NCBI GenBank assembly: GCA_016791115.1
Contig: JAEUNL010000064.1
Coordinates: 124,001 to 188,000, forward strand
Reading direction: 5' to 3'
DNA from: Rhodocyclaceae bacterium
GTDB lineage: Bacteria > Pseudomonadota > Gammaproteobacteria > Burkholderiales > Rhodocyclaceae
DNA length: 64,000 bases
Positions within the stretch are counted from its first letter, which is position 1; every line of letters starts with the position of its first letter. Below the pieces are notes generated by a model. The model saw only the letters and a list, made by a program, of their open reading frames with translations. It was not told the origin of the DNA and did no database searches. This document shows, piece by piece, positions 30,086 through 39,275 of the stretch. The translations under genes and the position numbers were made by a program.

Positions 30086-32467
30086 ATGGATCGATTCTTT
30101 CTCGATTTCTCCGCGGTTCTTCACCTGCCGGTCAGGCAGGCGATGCAGCGCCTGTTCACGATCTATCCTGACGACGAACCCCAGGCTCCGGCGTTCCGGG
30201 CTAAGCAGATCCAGGCAGTACTCCGGCTCACACCGCTGACCATGCTGGCCAACGTCGTGAACGCCCTGCTGGTTGCCAAGGCGTTCTGGCCCGTGGCGTC
30301 CCACGCGTTTCTGATTTTCTGGGTGAGCGCCGTGTTCATTGCCGCGCTGGCCGGCGGTCGCTCGTGGTTTGCCATGCGCCGCGGCGCGTTGCGGCAAACG
30401 GCCTCTCCGCGCGCACTGCGGCGCGCCGCCATTCATGCGTCGGCGCTCGCCTTTCTTTGGGCAGCGGTTCCCATAGTACTCTTCGACGGAGCAGACCCGC
30501 ATCGCCAGATCGTGCTTGCATGCATCTGCGCCGGCATGATCTGCGCAGGTGGATTTGCACTGACGACGGTTCCGTTCGCGGCGAGCCTTTACGTACTCAT
30601 CCTCTCGATCGGCTCCGCTCTCGCAATGTTTCGGGTTCCCGACTCCGTGTTTGCAACGCTTGCCGGATTGCTCTGCATCTATGGTTTCATCGTCATCGCC
30701 AGCGTAATCGAGACGGCACATGCGTTCGGTGCGCGCCTCATGGCGGAAGCACGCGCCGAGCGACAGGCGCAGGTGATCAGCTTGCTCCTGCGCGACTTCG
30801 AGGAGAGCATGAGCGACGTTCTGTGGGAGATCGACGAGCACGGGAGGTTGCGCCATGCATCGCCGCGTCTGGCCGAGATGCTCGACACGTCGATCGACGA
30901 ACTTGCCAACGCCTATCTGTTCGACCACCTCAAGCGCAACATTCCCGATCTTGCCGACGAACACGCCGGGAACATTTCGGAATTGCGGGATCTGCTTTCC
31001 TCGGGTGAGCCGTTTCGCGATTTCGTCATCCCGTTGCGCGTCCGCAATGAGACGAAATGGTGGTCGCTGACCGCAAAGCCGGTTACCACGCCCGAAAAAA
31101 TGCCTTCTGGCTGGCGCGGCGTCGCGACCGACGTCACCCATGCGCGGCGGGCACACGAAAAGATCGCGCATCTGGCACATCACGACAATCTCACCGGGCT
31201 GGCAAACCGCTACCAGTTCCTCGCACGCCTGCGGACGATGCTGGATTCGCCCGCAGAGCAGTCGCACCTCGCCGTGGCCTGCCTGGATCTGGACAAGTTC
31301 AAGGACGTAAACGACGCTTTGGGGCATCACGCCGGCGATCAGTTGCTACAGATCGTCGCGCAGCGTCTGCTGACTGCCACCCGCCAAACCGATCTGGTCG
31401 CCCGGCTCGGCGGAGACGAGTTCGGTCTGCTTTTGGCGGACGCCGACGGTCCGGCCGAAGTGGCGCGGTTCGCCAGGCGTCTTCTGGACGACCTGGAGCA
31501 ACCATGCGAACTCGACGGGGCCAAGATGACGATCGGCGCGAGCCTCGGGATCGCGATGCTGTCCGACAGAGAGACGGCCCCTTCTTCGCTGCTGCGCGAT
31601 GCCGACTTCGCCCTCTACGCCGCAAAGGCGGAGGGCCGCGGTCGGTTCCGGTTCTTCGAGCCCGGCATGGCGAGCACGATGCAGAGGCGCCAGCTCATCG
31701 AACGCGAACTGCGCAACGCGATGGAGCGCGGGGATCTGACCCTCTGGTATCAACCGCAAGTGTCGATCGAGACAGGCGAAATCACGCGTTTCGAAGCACT
31801 GATCCGCTGGAACCATCACGTCCATGGCTGGATGGAGCCCGGCGAATTCATTCCCATCGCCGAATCGTCCGGACTGATCGTCAGGCTCGGACGCTGGTTG
31901 CTCGATCGCGCCTGCGCGGAGGCCGCCACCTGGCCTGCTCATCTCGGAATCGCCGTGAATATTTCACCGGTGCAGATCGTTGGACAGGACCTTTGCTCCC
32001 AGATCGGGGAAATGCTGCGCACGCATGGATTGGCCAGTGACAGGCTGGAACTGGAGATCACCGAAACCGCGTTTCTGAACGAAAGCGCAGCCACGCTCGA
32101 CCAGCTGCAGGCCTTGCATGCTACCGGCGTCAAGCTCGCTCTCGACGACTTCGGTACCGGTTACGCCTCCCTCGCATACCTTCGGCGGCTCCCATTCGAT
32201 ACCCTCAAGGTCGATCGCTCATTCGTACATGAGATGCTCGAATCGCAGGAGGCCGAAGCGATCGTTCGATCGGTGGTGACACTGGCATCGACACTGGGTA
32301 TCTCCACCGTCGCGGAAGGGGTGGAGAGCAGAGAGCAGTTGGACGCCCTGCGCCGCGATGGCTGCACACACGCGCAGGGCTTCTATCTTGGCGCCCCCGT
32401 ACCCGCAGGGTCCTTGCGGCAATACTTCGGGTCTGCGGAAGCCGCCCGCCACCTCGCGGCCGGTTGA
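30086..32467 (+). CDS. Membrane GGDEF-EAL cyclic-di-GMP protein with PAS domain
   Basis: A 793-residue signalling protein. About six hydrophobic helices fill residues 45-220 (a MASE-like sensor), followed by a PAS domain (about 235-350), a GGDEF domain with an intact 'RLGGDEFGLL' (GGDEF at 442-446) and an EAL domain with 'FEALIRWNHH' (EAL at 570-572), 'LEITETA', 'LALDDFGTGYASLAYL' and 'VAEGVES'. Both the cyclase and phosphodiesterase signatures look catalytically complete, so it could make or break c-di-GMP. The ATG at 30086 begins just before the first helix; the sixth-frame extension to 29783 is not family-like. It follows ppk1 and precedes the convergent ppk2. Confidence 0.92.
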   Translation: MDRFFLDFSAVLHLPVRQAMQRLFTIYPDDEPQAPAFRAKQIQAVLRLTPLTMLANVVNALLVAKAFWPVASHAFLIFWVSAVFIAALAGGRSWFAMRRGALRQTASPRALRRAAIHASALAFLWAAVPIVLFDGADPHRQIVLACICAGMICAGGFALTTVPFAASLYVLILSIGSALAMFRVPDSVFATLAGLLCIYGFIVIASVIETAHAFGARLMAEARAERQAQVISLLLRDFEESMSDVLWEIDEHGRLRHASPRLAEMLDTSIDELANAYLFDHLKRNIPDLADEHAGNISELRDLLSSGEPFRDFVIPLRVRNETKWWSLTAKPVTTPEKMPSGWRGVATDVTHARRAHEKIAHLAHHDNLTGLANRYQFLARLRTMLDSPAEQSHLAVACLDLDKFKDVNDALGHHAGDQLLQIVAQRLLTATRQTDLVARLGGDEFGLLLADADGPAEVARFARRLLDDLEQPCELDGAKMTIGASLGIAMLSDRETAPSSLLRDADFALYAAKAEGRGRFRFFEPGMASTMQRRQLIERELRNAMERGDLTLWYQPQVSIETGEITRFEALIRWNHHVHGWMEPGEFIPIAESSGLIVRLGRWLLDRACAEAATWPAHLGIAVNISPVQIVGQDLCSQIGEMLRTHGLASDRLELEITETAFLNESAATLDQLQALHATGVKLALDDFGTGYASLAYLRRLPFDTLKVDRSFVHEMLESQEAEAIVRSVVTLASTLGISTVAEGVESREQLDALRRDGCTHAQGFYLGAPVPAGSLRQYFGSAEAARHLAAG

Positions 32468-32495
32468 CCGGCGCGCTCCTTGTCGGACGTCCGTC

Positions 32496-33410
32496 TCAGC
32501 GCTTGCGCTTTGCGCCGGACTTGCCAGCCCGAGCCAGTTCGCCACGCGCCCGTTCCAGCTCGTCGCGCTGGGCAGGTGTCAGACGGGGGTAACGCAGATC
32601 CATGCTCTTCATGGTTTCCACCACGACGGATGCGACAACCAGACGGGTGAACCACTTGTTGTCCGCAGGCACGACGAACCACGGCGCATGCGGCGATGCG
32701 GTATGCCGGATCGTAGACTCGTAGGCAGCCATGTATTCCTCCCAACGCTCCCTCTCGCGCAGATCCGCCGCCGAAAATTTCCAATTCTTCGAAGGCTGAT
32801 CCAGACGTTGGCTAAAGCGGCGCTTCTGCTCGCCCTTGGACACGTTGAGGAAGAACTTGAGAATCCGGATGCCGTTACGTGAAAGGTAGCGTTCGTACGC
32901 GCCGATGTCCTCGTATCGCTCCTTCCAGATATTCCGCGTCACCAGTTCCGGCGGCAGGTGCTGGCGTTCGAGTATTTCGGGATGCACCTGAACAACAAGC
33001 GTCTCCTCGTAATACGAGCGATTGAATATACCGATGCGCCCCCTCTCCGGCAGACAACACATCACCCTCCAAAGGTAGTCGTGGTCAAGCTCACCCTCCG
33101 ACGGTGCCTTGAAGCTGAACACCTGACAACCCTGCGGATTGATGCCCGACATCACTTGTTTGATCGTCGAATCCTTGCCGGCCGCATCCATCGCCTGAAA
33201 GATCAGCAGAAGCGCCCAGCGGTCCTGCGCATACAGCTTGTCCTGGAGTTCCGCCATCTGTTCGACACACGCACCGAGCATCGATCCAGCCGCTTCCTCG
33301 TCGTCGCGGCCAAAGGGGCCGGTATCGTCAGGTGCAAACTGGTTCAGACGAAACCGGCGCCCGTCTGATACGCGATAGCGTTTGCCAAGATCCTCCAGTA
33401 TCCCTTTCAA
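32496..33410 (-). CDS. ppk2: PPK2-family polyphosphate:nucleotide phosphotransferase
   Basis: A 304-residue PPK2-type kinase of the 'PPK2-related' branch that uses polyphosphate to phosphorylate nucleotides. Walker A 'DAAGKDSTIK' is at 75-84, followed by 'MSGINPQGCQVFSFKAPS', typical of this branch, and the Walker B region 'GRIGIFNRSYYEE'; the lid region has 'NVSKGEQKRRF'. The tail is Lys/Arg-rich. I place the start at a TTG (33410) because a GGGGGG ribosome site lies four bases upstream; an in-frame GTG at 33458 would add 16 residues without a site. It converges with the GGDEF-EAL gene. Confidence 0.9.
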   Translation of the reverse strand: MKGILEDLGKRYRVSDGRRFRLNQFAPDDTGPFGRDDEEAAGSMLGACVEQMAELQDKLYAQDRWALLLIFQAMDAAGKDSTIKQVMSGINPQGCQVFSFKAPSEGELDHDYLWRVMCCLPERGRIGIFNRSYYEETLVVQVHPEILERQHLPPELVTRNIWKERYEDIGAYERYLSRNGIRILKFFLNVSKGEQKRRFSQRLDQPSKNWKFSAADLRERERWEEYMAAYESTIRHTASPHAPWFVVPADNKWFTRLVVASVVVETMKSMDLRYPRLTPAQRDELERARGELARAGKSGAKRKR

Positions 33411-33735
33411 TTTTCCCCCCGAGAATTGTCCATCCTGACCCGCCACGCAGACCGCCACCCGTTCGAATCCGCTGCTTCATGAGCCTATCCGAATATGCTC
33501 CCGATGACAAAATTCGTCACAGCACCATGCTACCGCGCACACTGTGGAACAGACCGTCACGTCGCCGAATCACGACACCGAGGATATCGGGTAACGCACC
33601 CTACCGTCACAGTTACCCCGATATGACAGCATCGCATGCTATTGGCGCATTTGTTGCTTGATGCGTATCGCGCCCCGTTGCAATCGACGTGCGCGGCAAT
33701 GCCTCCCCCGACATCTGACGACCGAAGGTTGCAAC

Positions 33736-36408
33736 ATGCTCCGCTCGTGCCTGCGAATAATTGGATTTTCCCTCGTTGTAGCCCTGTCCTCGTCGATTCC
33801 CTCGCTGCCTGACGCCTCCGCGGCGCAGACCAGCTCGCCGTCCGGCTCGGTGACGGCAAAAGGACGCGACGTACTGCTGGATCTCGGCACCTCGCACGGA
33901 CTCTGGGCATTCTCCAGTTCGCGCAATGCCTGGAACTACCTTCACAAGCAATCCATCAAGTCGGCCGTTCGTGCAGACGTGAATCGCAACAACCTCGCCG
34001 ACACGGTAATCGACTTCGGCAGTTCGCTGGGCATCTACGCATTGCTGGACAACGGCAACTGGCAGCAGATCCACAATCTAACGGCCAAGTGGATCATCGC
34101 TGCGGACTTCGACGGTAGCGGACGCGACGACCTGATCGTCGATTTCGGCGATCCTTACGGAATATTCATGCTGAAGGACTCGACGACTTGGGTCCAGTTG
34201 CACGCAAACACCGCGAAATCCGCCGTAGTCGCGGACATGGACCACAACGGCCGCCCCGATGCAGTGATCGACTTCGGCGACCAGATGGGAATCTGGGTCT
34301 ATCAGAACAACAACACCTGGGTCGGCCTGCACTCGGTTTCCGCCCGCTGGATATTGCGCGCCGACCTCGATCGCAACAAGCAGGACGATCTCGTCATCGA
34401 TTTCGGGCCGGCATACGGAATCTGGATTCGCTACAACAACACCACCTGGGCACCGCTGCACGGCGTCAGCGCAAAGTCCGCGATCGCAAGCGACCTGACC
34501 CGCAGCGGCTACCTCGATACGCTCCTGGTCGACTTCGATACGCAATACGGTATCTGGAAGTATTCGAAGTATCTGAAGCCCTCGGAGTGGGTCCAGCTGC
34601 ACGGACTGTCCGCCAAGGGCTTGCTGTCGATCGACACCGACGCCAATCTCCAGGACGACGTCATCTTTGATTTCGGATCCCAATACGGCATCTGGAAGAT
34701 GACCAACAACGCGTCCTGGGTGCAGATGTACGGAATCTCGTCGGCGAGCATGGCGGGCGTAACTCTGCCGAGCAAGAACCTCAACGAATTTCCGGGCGCC
34801 AGTACCGACTCGACGCGCTTCCTGACGCAGGCGACATTCGGCCCGACCGATGGGGATACGACCCGTGTTTCGCAGATCGGTTACCGGGCTTGGATCGAGG
34901 AGCAATTCACCAAGCCCAGGTCCTACCACGGCACGTTCTGGGACAGCGAGAACGCACGCCTCAAAGCAGCATCCGGTGGTGACCAGACGGCGAATGGCGA
35001 CCAGGTCACCGGCAGCTTCTGGAAGCAGGCGCTGACCGGCGGCGACCCGTTGCGTCAGCGTGTCGCTTTCGCTCTGTCCGAGATATTCGTCATTTCGATG
35101 GCAGATGGTTCCATCGACTACTACGATGATCGAACACGCGGCGTCGCAGCCTATCTCGACATGCTGGGCGATGGCGCATTCGGCAACTATCGCACGCTGC
35201 TCGAGGCAGTCGCACTCCAGCCCATGATGGGCCGCTACCTCTCCCACCTCGGTAACGAGAAGGAAGACCCGGAGTCCGGCCGGCTCCCCGACGAGAACTT
35301 CGCTCGCGAAGTCATGCAGCTGTTCTCGATCGGCCTGGTCCAGCTCAATCTGGACGGCACGCCAAAGCTGGAGGGTGGCCTGCCGATCCCCACCTACACG
35401 CCTGCCGACGTTGCCGGCTTGGCGAAGGTCTTCACCGGCTTCGGCTGGTATTCCACGACCTTGAACGACGAATACTGGTATGGATGGAAGTCCAACGCGG
35501 CGCGCAACTATCGGCCGATGGTCGCCTACCCGCAGTACCATTCGACGTCGGAAAAGGCGTTTCTCGGTGTCATGATCCCGGCACAGGTTGAGCCGGACCC
35601 GCTGACCAGCCTGCGCGTGGCACTCGACACTCTCTATTACCACCCGAACGTCGGACCGTTCATCGGCAAGCAATTGATCCAGCGACTGGTGACGAGCAAC
35701 CCCAGCCCCGCCTATGTCGAACGCGTTGCCTCAGCTTTCAACAACAACGGCGCCGGCGTTCGCGGCGACATGAAAGCGGTGATCCGCGCGATCCTGCTCG
35801 ATCCTGAGGCGAGGAATTCGACCATCACCGCCAGCTACGGCAAGCTGCGTGAGCCGATACTGCGAATCAGTGCCTTCATGCGCGCGCTCAACGCCAAGTC
35901 CACGACCGGCCGCTTCCCCGTCGGACGAACCGACGATCCGTCCTACAGCCTCGCGCAAAGCCCGATGTACTCGCCGTCGGTGTTCAATTTCTACCGGCCT
36001 GGCTACCTGCCGCCGAACAGCGCTTCCGGTGATGCCGGCATGGTGGTACCGGAACTCCAGATTGCGAACGAGGTGTCGATGGCAGGCTATGCCAATTTCG
36101 TCGCTTACGCGCTGAGCAACGGCCTGCCACTGTGGGGCACGAGCAAGGGCGACATCAAACCTGACTACGCGCCTTTGATGGCGCTCGCCACCACCCCGAG
36201 CGAACTGGCCGAGCGGATCAATGCCAAGCTGCTCAATGGCCAGATGTCGGATACGCTCAAGGCCGCGATCGCAAATGGTGTCCTGACGATCACGGTCCCT
36301 GACGCGACAGCGACCAACAAGGCCGCGGTCGACGAGGCGAAACTCAACAGGGTCCGCTTCGCGCTGCTGCTGGCCCTGACCTCCTCCGAATTCATCGTGC
36401 AGAAGTGA
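33736..36408 (+). CDS. Secreted DUF1800 protein with seven N-terminal propeller-like repeats
   Basis: An 890-residue exported protein. A signal peptide covers about residues 1-30 (cleavage near 'ASAA-Q'). Residues 45-342 hold seven repeats of 43-46 residues; each opens with a 'DFG..YGIW' strand pair (DFG at about 49, 93, 136, 179, 222, 266 and 312), then 'W..LH..SAK' and a loop such as 'ADFDGSGRDD' or 'ADMDHNGRPD' that resembles a Dx[DN]xDG calcium site. The rest (about 357-890) is a DUF1800 domain, opening 'RFLTQATFGP' and holding 'NFAREVMQLFSIGL'. DUF1800 proteins occur with a DUF1501 partner, as here, ten bases downstream. A start at 33658 was rejected because the signal peptide begins at 33736. 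Function unknown. Confidence 0.88.
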   Translation: MLRSCLRIIGFSLVVALSSSIPSLPDASAAQTSSPSGSVTAKGRDVLLDLGTSHGLWAFSSSRNAWNYLHKQSIKSAVRADVNRNNLADTVIDFGSSLGIYALLDNGNWQQIHNLTAKWIIAADFDGSGRDDLIVDFGDPYGIFMLKDSTTWVQLHANTAKSAVVADMDHNGRPDAVIDFGDQMGIWVYQNNNTWVGLHSVSARWILRADLDRNKQDDLVIDFGPAYGIWIRYNNTTWAPLHGVSAKSAIASDLTRSGYLDTLLVDFDTQYGIWKYSKYLKPSEWVQLHGLSAKGLLSIDTDANLQDDVIFDFGSQYGIWKMTNNASWVQMYGISSASMAGVTLPSKNLNEFPGASTDSTRFLTQATFGPTDGDTTRVSQIGYRAWIEEQFTKPRSYHGTFWDSENARLKAASGGDQTANGDQVTGSFWKQALTGGDPLRQRVAFALSEIFVISMADGSIDYYDDRTRGVAAYLDMLGDGAFGNYRTLLEAVALQPMMGRYLSHLGNEKEDPESGRLPDENFAREVMQLFSIGLVQLNLDGTPKLEGGLPIPTYTPADVAGLAKVFTGFGWYSTTLNDEYWYGWKSNAARNYRPMVAYPQYHSTSEKAFLGVMIPAQVEPDPLTSLRVALDTLYYHPNVGPFIGKQLIQRLVTSNPSPAYVERVASAFNNNGAGVRGDMKAVIRAILLDPEARNSTITASYGKLREPILRISAFMRALNAKSTTGRFPVGRTDDPSYSLAQSPMYSPSVFNFYRPGYLPPNSASGDAGMVVPELQIANEVSMAGYANFVAYALSNGLPLWGTSKGDIKPDYAPLMALATTPSELAERINAKLLNGQMSDTLKAAIANGVLTITVPDATATNKAAVDEAKLNRVRFALLLALTSSEFIVQK

Positions 36409-36418
36409 CGAGCCCAAC

Positions 36419-37912
36419 ATGAGAAACATCGACCTGAACCGCCGTGAGTTCCTGCGCCGTGCCAGTGCGCTTTCCGCGATGGGCGCCGGCGCCCCGCTTG
36501 CAATCAACCTTGGTTGCATCGGATCGGCCGCCGCCCAGACGGCGTCGGACTACAAGGCGATCGTGTGCGTGTTCCTCAACGGGGGAAACGACTCGGTCAA
36601 TACCGTGCTGGCGACCGACACACCGTCTTGGACCCGCTACTCGGCCTTGCGCAAGCAGACCGCCACGACGATCGGTCTCATGCCTCCCGGGACAGCCAAG
36701 GTACCGACAGCGCCCGGCACCAACCAGAAGCTCGGCGGCGTGCTGCCGGTCGTGCCGACCACGGCCCAGGGCACACGCACATTTGCGATCCACCCCGCGA
36801 TGACCCACATGAAGGCAATGTTCGACGCCAAGCGCGCTGCGATCGTCGCAAACGTCGGCCCCCTCATCGTGCCGACCACGAAGTCGCAGTACTACAACGA
36901 TTCCGTGCCGCTCCCGCCACGGCTGCAATCGCACAACGACCAGCAGTCGATCTGGCAGTCATTTGCGCCGGAAGGATCGAAGTTCGGCTGGGGCGGCCGC
37001 ATGGGGGACATCCTGGCCGGCCTCAACGGCTCTCGCCGCATCCTTACGTGCATCTCGACGTCGCAATCGACGGTCTTCCTCGCCGGTAACGACATGATTC
37101 CGTATCAGATCGGCACGGACGGCGCGATTCGCATCGGCTGGGACTGGATGTTCGGCGCGCCGACCGCAACGCAGGTAATCGAGCAGGTGACGACGGCGAC
37201 CCGCACCCACCTGCTGGAGCAGGACACGGCCGCGGTCTTCTCGCGCTCGATCAACACCGAACGCGACTTGCGTGCTGCACTGCCGGAAAAAACCGCGGTT
37301 GGCGGTACAACTGCAATTCAGTACGCCCATCCGGTCACCGGCGTCATGTCGACCAACCGGCTCGCCGAACAACTTCAACTGGTGGCGCGCATCATTGCCG
37401 CGCAAGCGACGCTGGGCGTCAAACGCCAGGTGTTCTTCGTCAGCATCGGCGGATGGGATACCCACAGCACCCAGAACGACAACCAGGCGAACCTGCTTGC
37501 CCGCGTGTCGCACGCGCTGAACTATTTCGACCAGACGCTGCGCACGCTGCCGACGGTCGGGGATCTCAGCGCCAACGTAACGACTTTTACTGCATCCGAT
37601 TTCGGCCGCACCATCAACAGCAACGGCGACGGCACCGACCACGGCTGGGGCTCGCACCACTTCGTGGTCGGCGGCGCGGTCAAGGGTGGCGACATCTACG
37701 GTAATTTTCCCGAGATCGGCATCAGCGACAAGAAGATCGGCTACGACAATCCGAACGAGGTCAGCCGTGTCCTGCTGCCCGAGATCTCCGTCGATCAATA
37801 TGCTGCAACCATGGCCCGCTGGTTCGGGCTCGGCGACACCGACCTGCTGAACGTGTTTCCGAACCTCGGCAATTTCGACGCCGCCAAACGCGACCTCGGC
37901 TTCATGCTCTGA
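36419..37912 (+). CDS. DUF1501 protein with Tat signal
   Basis: A 497-residue DUF1501 protein, a sulfatase/alkaline-phosphatase-like fold family of unknown function. A twin-arginine signal, 'NRREFLRRASALS', leads to a cleavage near 'SAAAQ'. The mature part opens 'YKAIVCVFLNGGNDSVN', the family's metal-site-like strand, and later has 'FFVSIGGWDTHSTQ' and 'DFGRTINSNGDGTDHGWGSHH' in part, the conserved His/Asp cluster. It is ten bases after the DUF1800 gene and surely in the same operon; the two domains are paired across many bacteria. A Tat substrate is folded before export, often with a metal. Confidence 0.92.
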   Translation: MRNIDLNRREFLRRASALSAMGAGAPLAINLGCIGSAAAQTASDYKAIVCVFLNGGNDSVNTVLATDTPSWTRYSALRKQTATTIGLMPPGTAKVPTAPGTNQKLGGVLPVVPTTAQGTRTFAIHPAMTHMKAMFDAKRAAIVANVGPLIVPTTKSQYYNDSVPLPPRLQSHNDQQSIWQSFAPEGSKFGWGGRMGDILAGLNGSRRILTCISTSQSTVFLAGNDMIPYQIGTDGAIRIGWDWMFGAPTATQVIEQVTTATRTHLLEQDTAAVFSRSINTERDLRAALPEKTAVGGTTAIQYAHPVTGVMSTNRLAEQLQLVARIIAAQATLGVKRQVFFVSIGGWDTHSTQNDNQANLLARVSHALNYFDQTLRTLPTVGDLSANVTTFTASDFGRTINSNGDGTDHGWGSHHFVVGGAVKGGDIYGNFPEIGISDKKIGYDNPNEVSRVLLPEISVDQYAATMARWFGLGDTDLLNVFPNLGNFDAAKRDLGFML

Positions 37913-37929
37913 GCCCCAAAGCGCGAAGC

Positions 37930-37962
37930 AAAAAACGCCGACCATGGGTCGGCGTTTCTTTT
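37930..37962. terminator. Bidirectional rho-independent terminator
   Basis: An 11-base-pair perfect stem, AAACGCCGACC with GGTCGGCGTTT (37933-37943 and 37947-37957), closes a three-base loop. A T-rich run follows on the plus strand and an A-run precedes it, giving a U-run on the minus strand as well. It sits between the DUF1501 stop (37912) and the ackA stop (37978), so it can end both transcripts. Confidence 0.85.
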
Positions 37963-37977
37963 CCTGCCTTGCCCGAT

Positions 37978-39156
37978 TCAGGTACGCAACAGTGAGCGCG
38001 TATGGCGCGCCACCATGAGTTCTTCGTCGGTCGGAATCACCCAGGCCGAAACGCGACTCGACCCCAGCGTGATCCTCTGGTCGTGTGCTGCGTTGGCCTG
38101 CTCGTCCAGATCCAGGCCCAGCCACGCGCAACCCCGGCACACGGCTTCGCGCAAGCCCGCGTCGTTCTCGCCGATGCCGGCCGTAAACACCAGCGCGTCC
38201 ATGCCGCCGATGGCCGCAGCCATCGATCCGATTTCGCGTACGACTCGGTAGACGAACAGGTCGATCGCCTCGCGCGCGTGGATGTTCTCGCTTGCGCCGA
38301 GCACGCGCATGTCGCTCGAAATGCCGGAAACGCCGAGCAGGCCGGATCGCTTGTAGAGCAGCGCGGTCACGTCATGCACGTTCATGTGCAGCGTGTCGAA
38401 CAGATAGAGAATGACGCCCGGGTCGATCGACCCCGTCCGCGTGCCCATCATAAGGCCCTCGAGCGCGGTGAATCCCATGGTGCTGGCCATGCTGCATCCA
38501 TTCACCATGCCGCACAGGCTGGCGCCGTTACCCAGATGCGCAACCACCGTGCGGCCCCTGGCTGCCCTCGCATCGATAGCCGGCAGCTGGGATGCGATGT
38601 ACTCGTACGACAAACCGTGGAAGCCGTAGCGGCGGACACCGCGATCCGTGATCTCGCGCGGCAGCGGCAATGCCTGGGCCACCTCCGGCTGAGTCCGGTG
38701 AAACGCAGTGTCGAAGCAGGCAACCTGCGGCGGTGCACCGGCCTGCTGCGCAATGCGGCGGATCGGCGCGAGATTGTGCGGCTGATGCAGCGGCGCGAGC
38801 GGCACCAGACGCGAAAGGTAATCGGCAACATCCGAATCGATACGGGCCGGCACTGAAAACCGGGTTCCGCCATGCACGACGCGGTGGCCGACGCCTATCA
38901 GACGCCCGTCGGAAACCTCGGCACGCAGCCAGTGCAACAGAAACTCGGTGGCCAGTTCGTGATCGGGCTGAATGCCGTCCATCCAGCGCTGCTCACCGAG
39001 CGAATTGCCATGTGCATCCCGGGCCACGAACCGCGCCGCCACGCCGATTCCCTCCACCTGCCCCTTGAGCCGCAGCCGCGGTTCGTCGTCCGCATCGTAG
39101 AGTGCGAACTTGATGCTGGATGAGCCGGCGTTCAGGACGAGAATGAGGTCGGACAT
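37978..39156 (-). CDS. ackA: Acetate kinase
   Basis: A 392-residue acetate kinase, which interconverts acetyl phosphate plus ADP with acetate plus ATP. The ASKHA signature 'LVLNAGSSSIKFALYD', the 'GVGHRVVHGG' loop, the 'CFDTAFHRTQPE' segment (catalytic Asp), 'YGFHGLSYEYI' and 'VAHLGNGASLC', and the adenosine loop 'FTAGIGEND' are intact. It lies downstream of relA on the same strand. No pta gene is seen beside it, which is unusual since ackA and pta are often paired. The shared terminator follows the stop. Confidence 0.95.
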   Translation of the reverse strand: MSDLILVLNAGSSSIKFALYDADDEPRLRLKGQVEGIGVAARFVARDAHGNSLGEQRWMDGIQPDHELATEFLLHWLRAEVSDGRLIGVGHRVVHGGTRFSVPARIDSDVADYLSRLVPLAPLHQPHNLAPIRRIAQQAGAPPQVACFDTAFHRTQPEVAQALPLPREITDRGVRRYGFHGLSYEYIASQLPAIDARAARGRTVVAHLGNGASLCGMVNGCSMASTMGFTALEGLMMGTRTGSIDPGVILYLFDTLHMNVHDVTALLYKRSGLLGVSGISSDMRVLGASENIHAREAIDLFVYRVVREIGSMAAAIGGMDALVFTAGIGENDAGLREAVCRGCAWLGLDLDEQANAAHDQRITLGSSRVSAWVIPTDEELMVARHTRSLLRT

Positions 39157-39275
39157 GGTTCACGGGGCGTTGACTCGGTCGCGCGATTGTAGCCCGTGAT
39201 CCGCGCCCCGTACGCGCGATTCATGCGCGATTTCCGGACCAGATCAGCCGGAAAGCGCTTCGACAGGCAGCAGCA

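Noticed and set aside
34078-35673. A 531-codon minus-strand frame opposite the DUF1800 gene
   Set aside because: Shadow of the repeats and DUF1800 domain on the other strand; composition unlike a protein.
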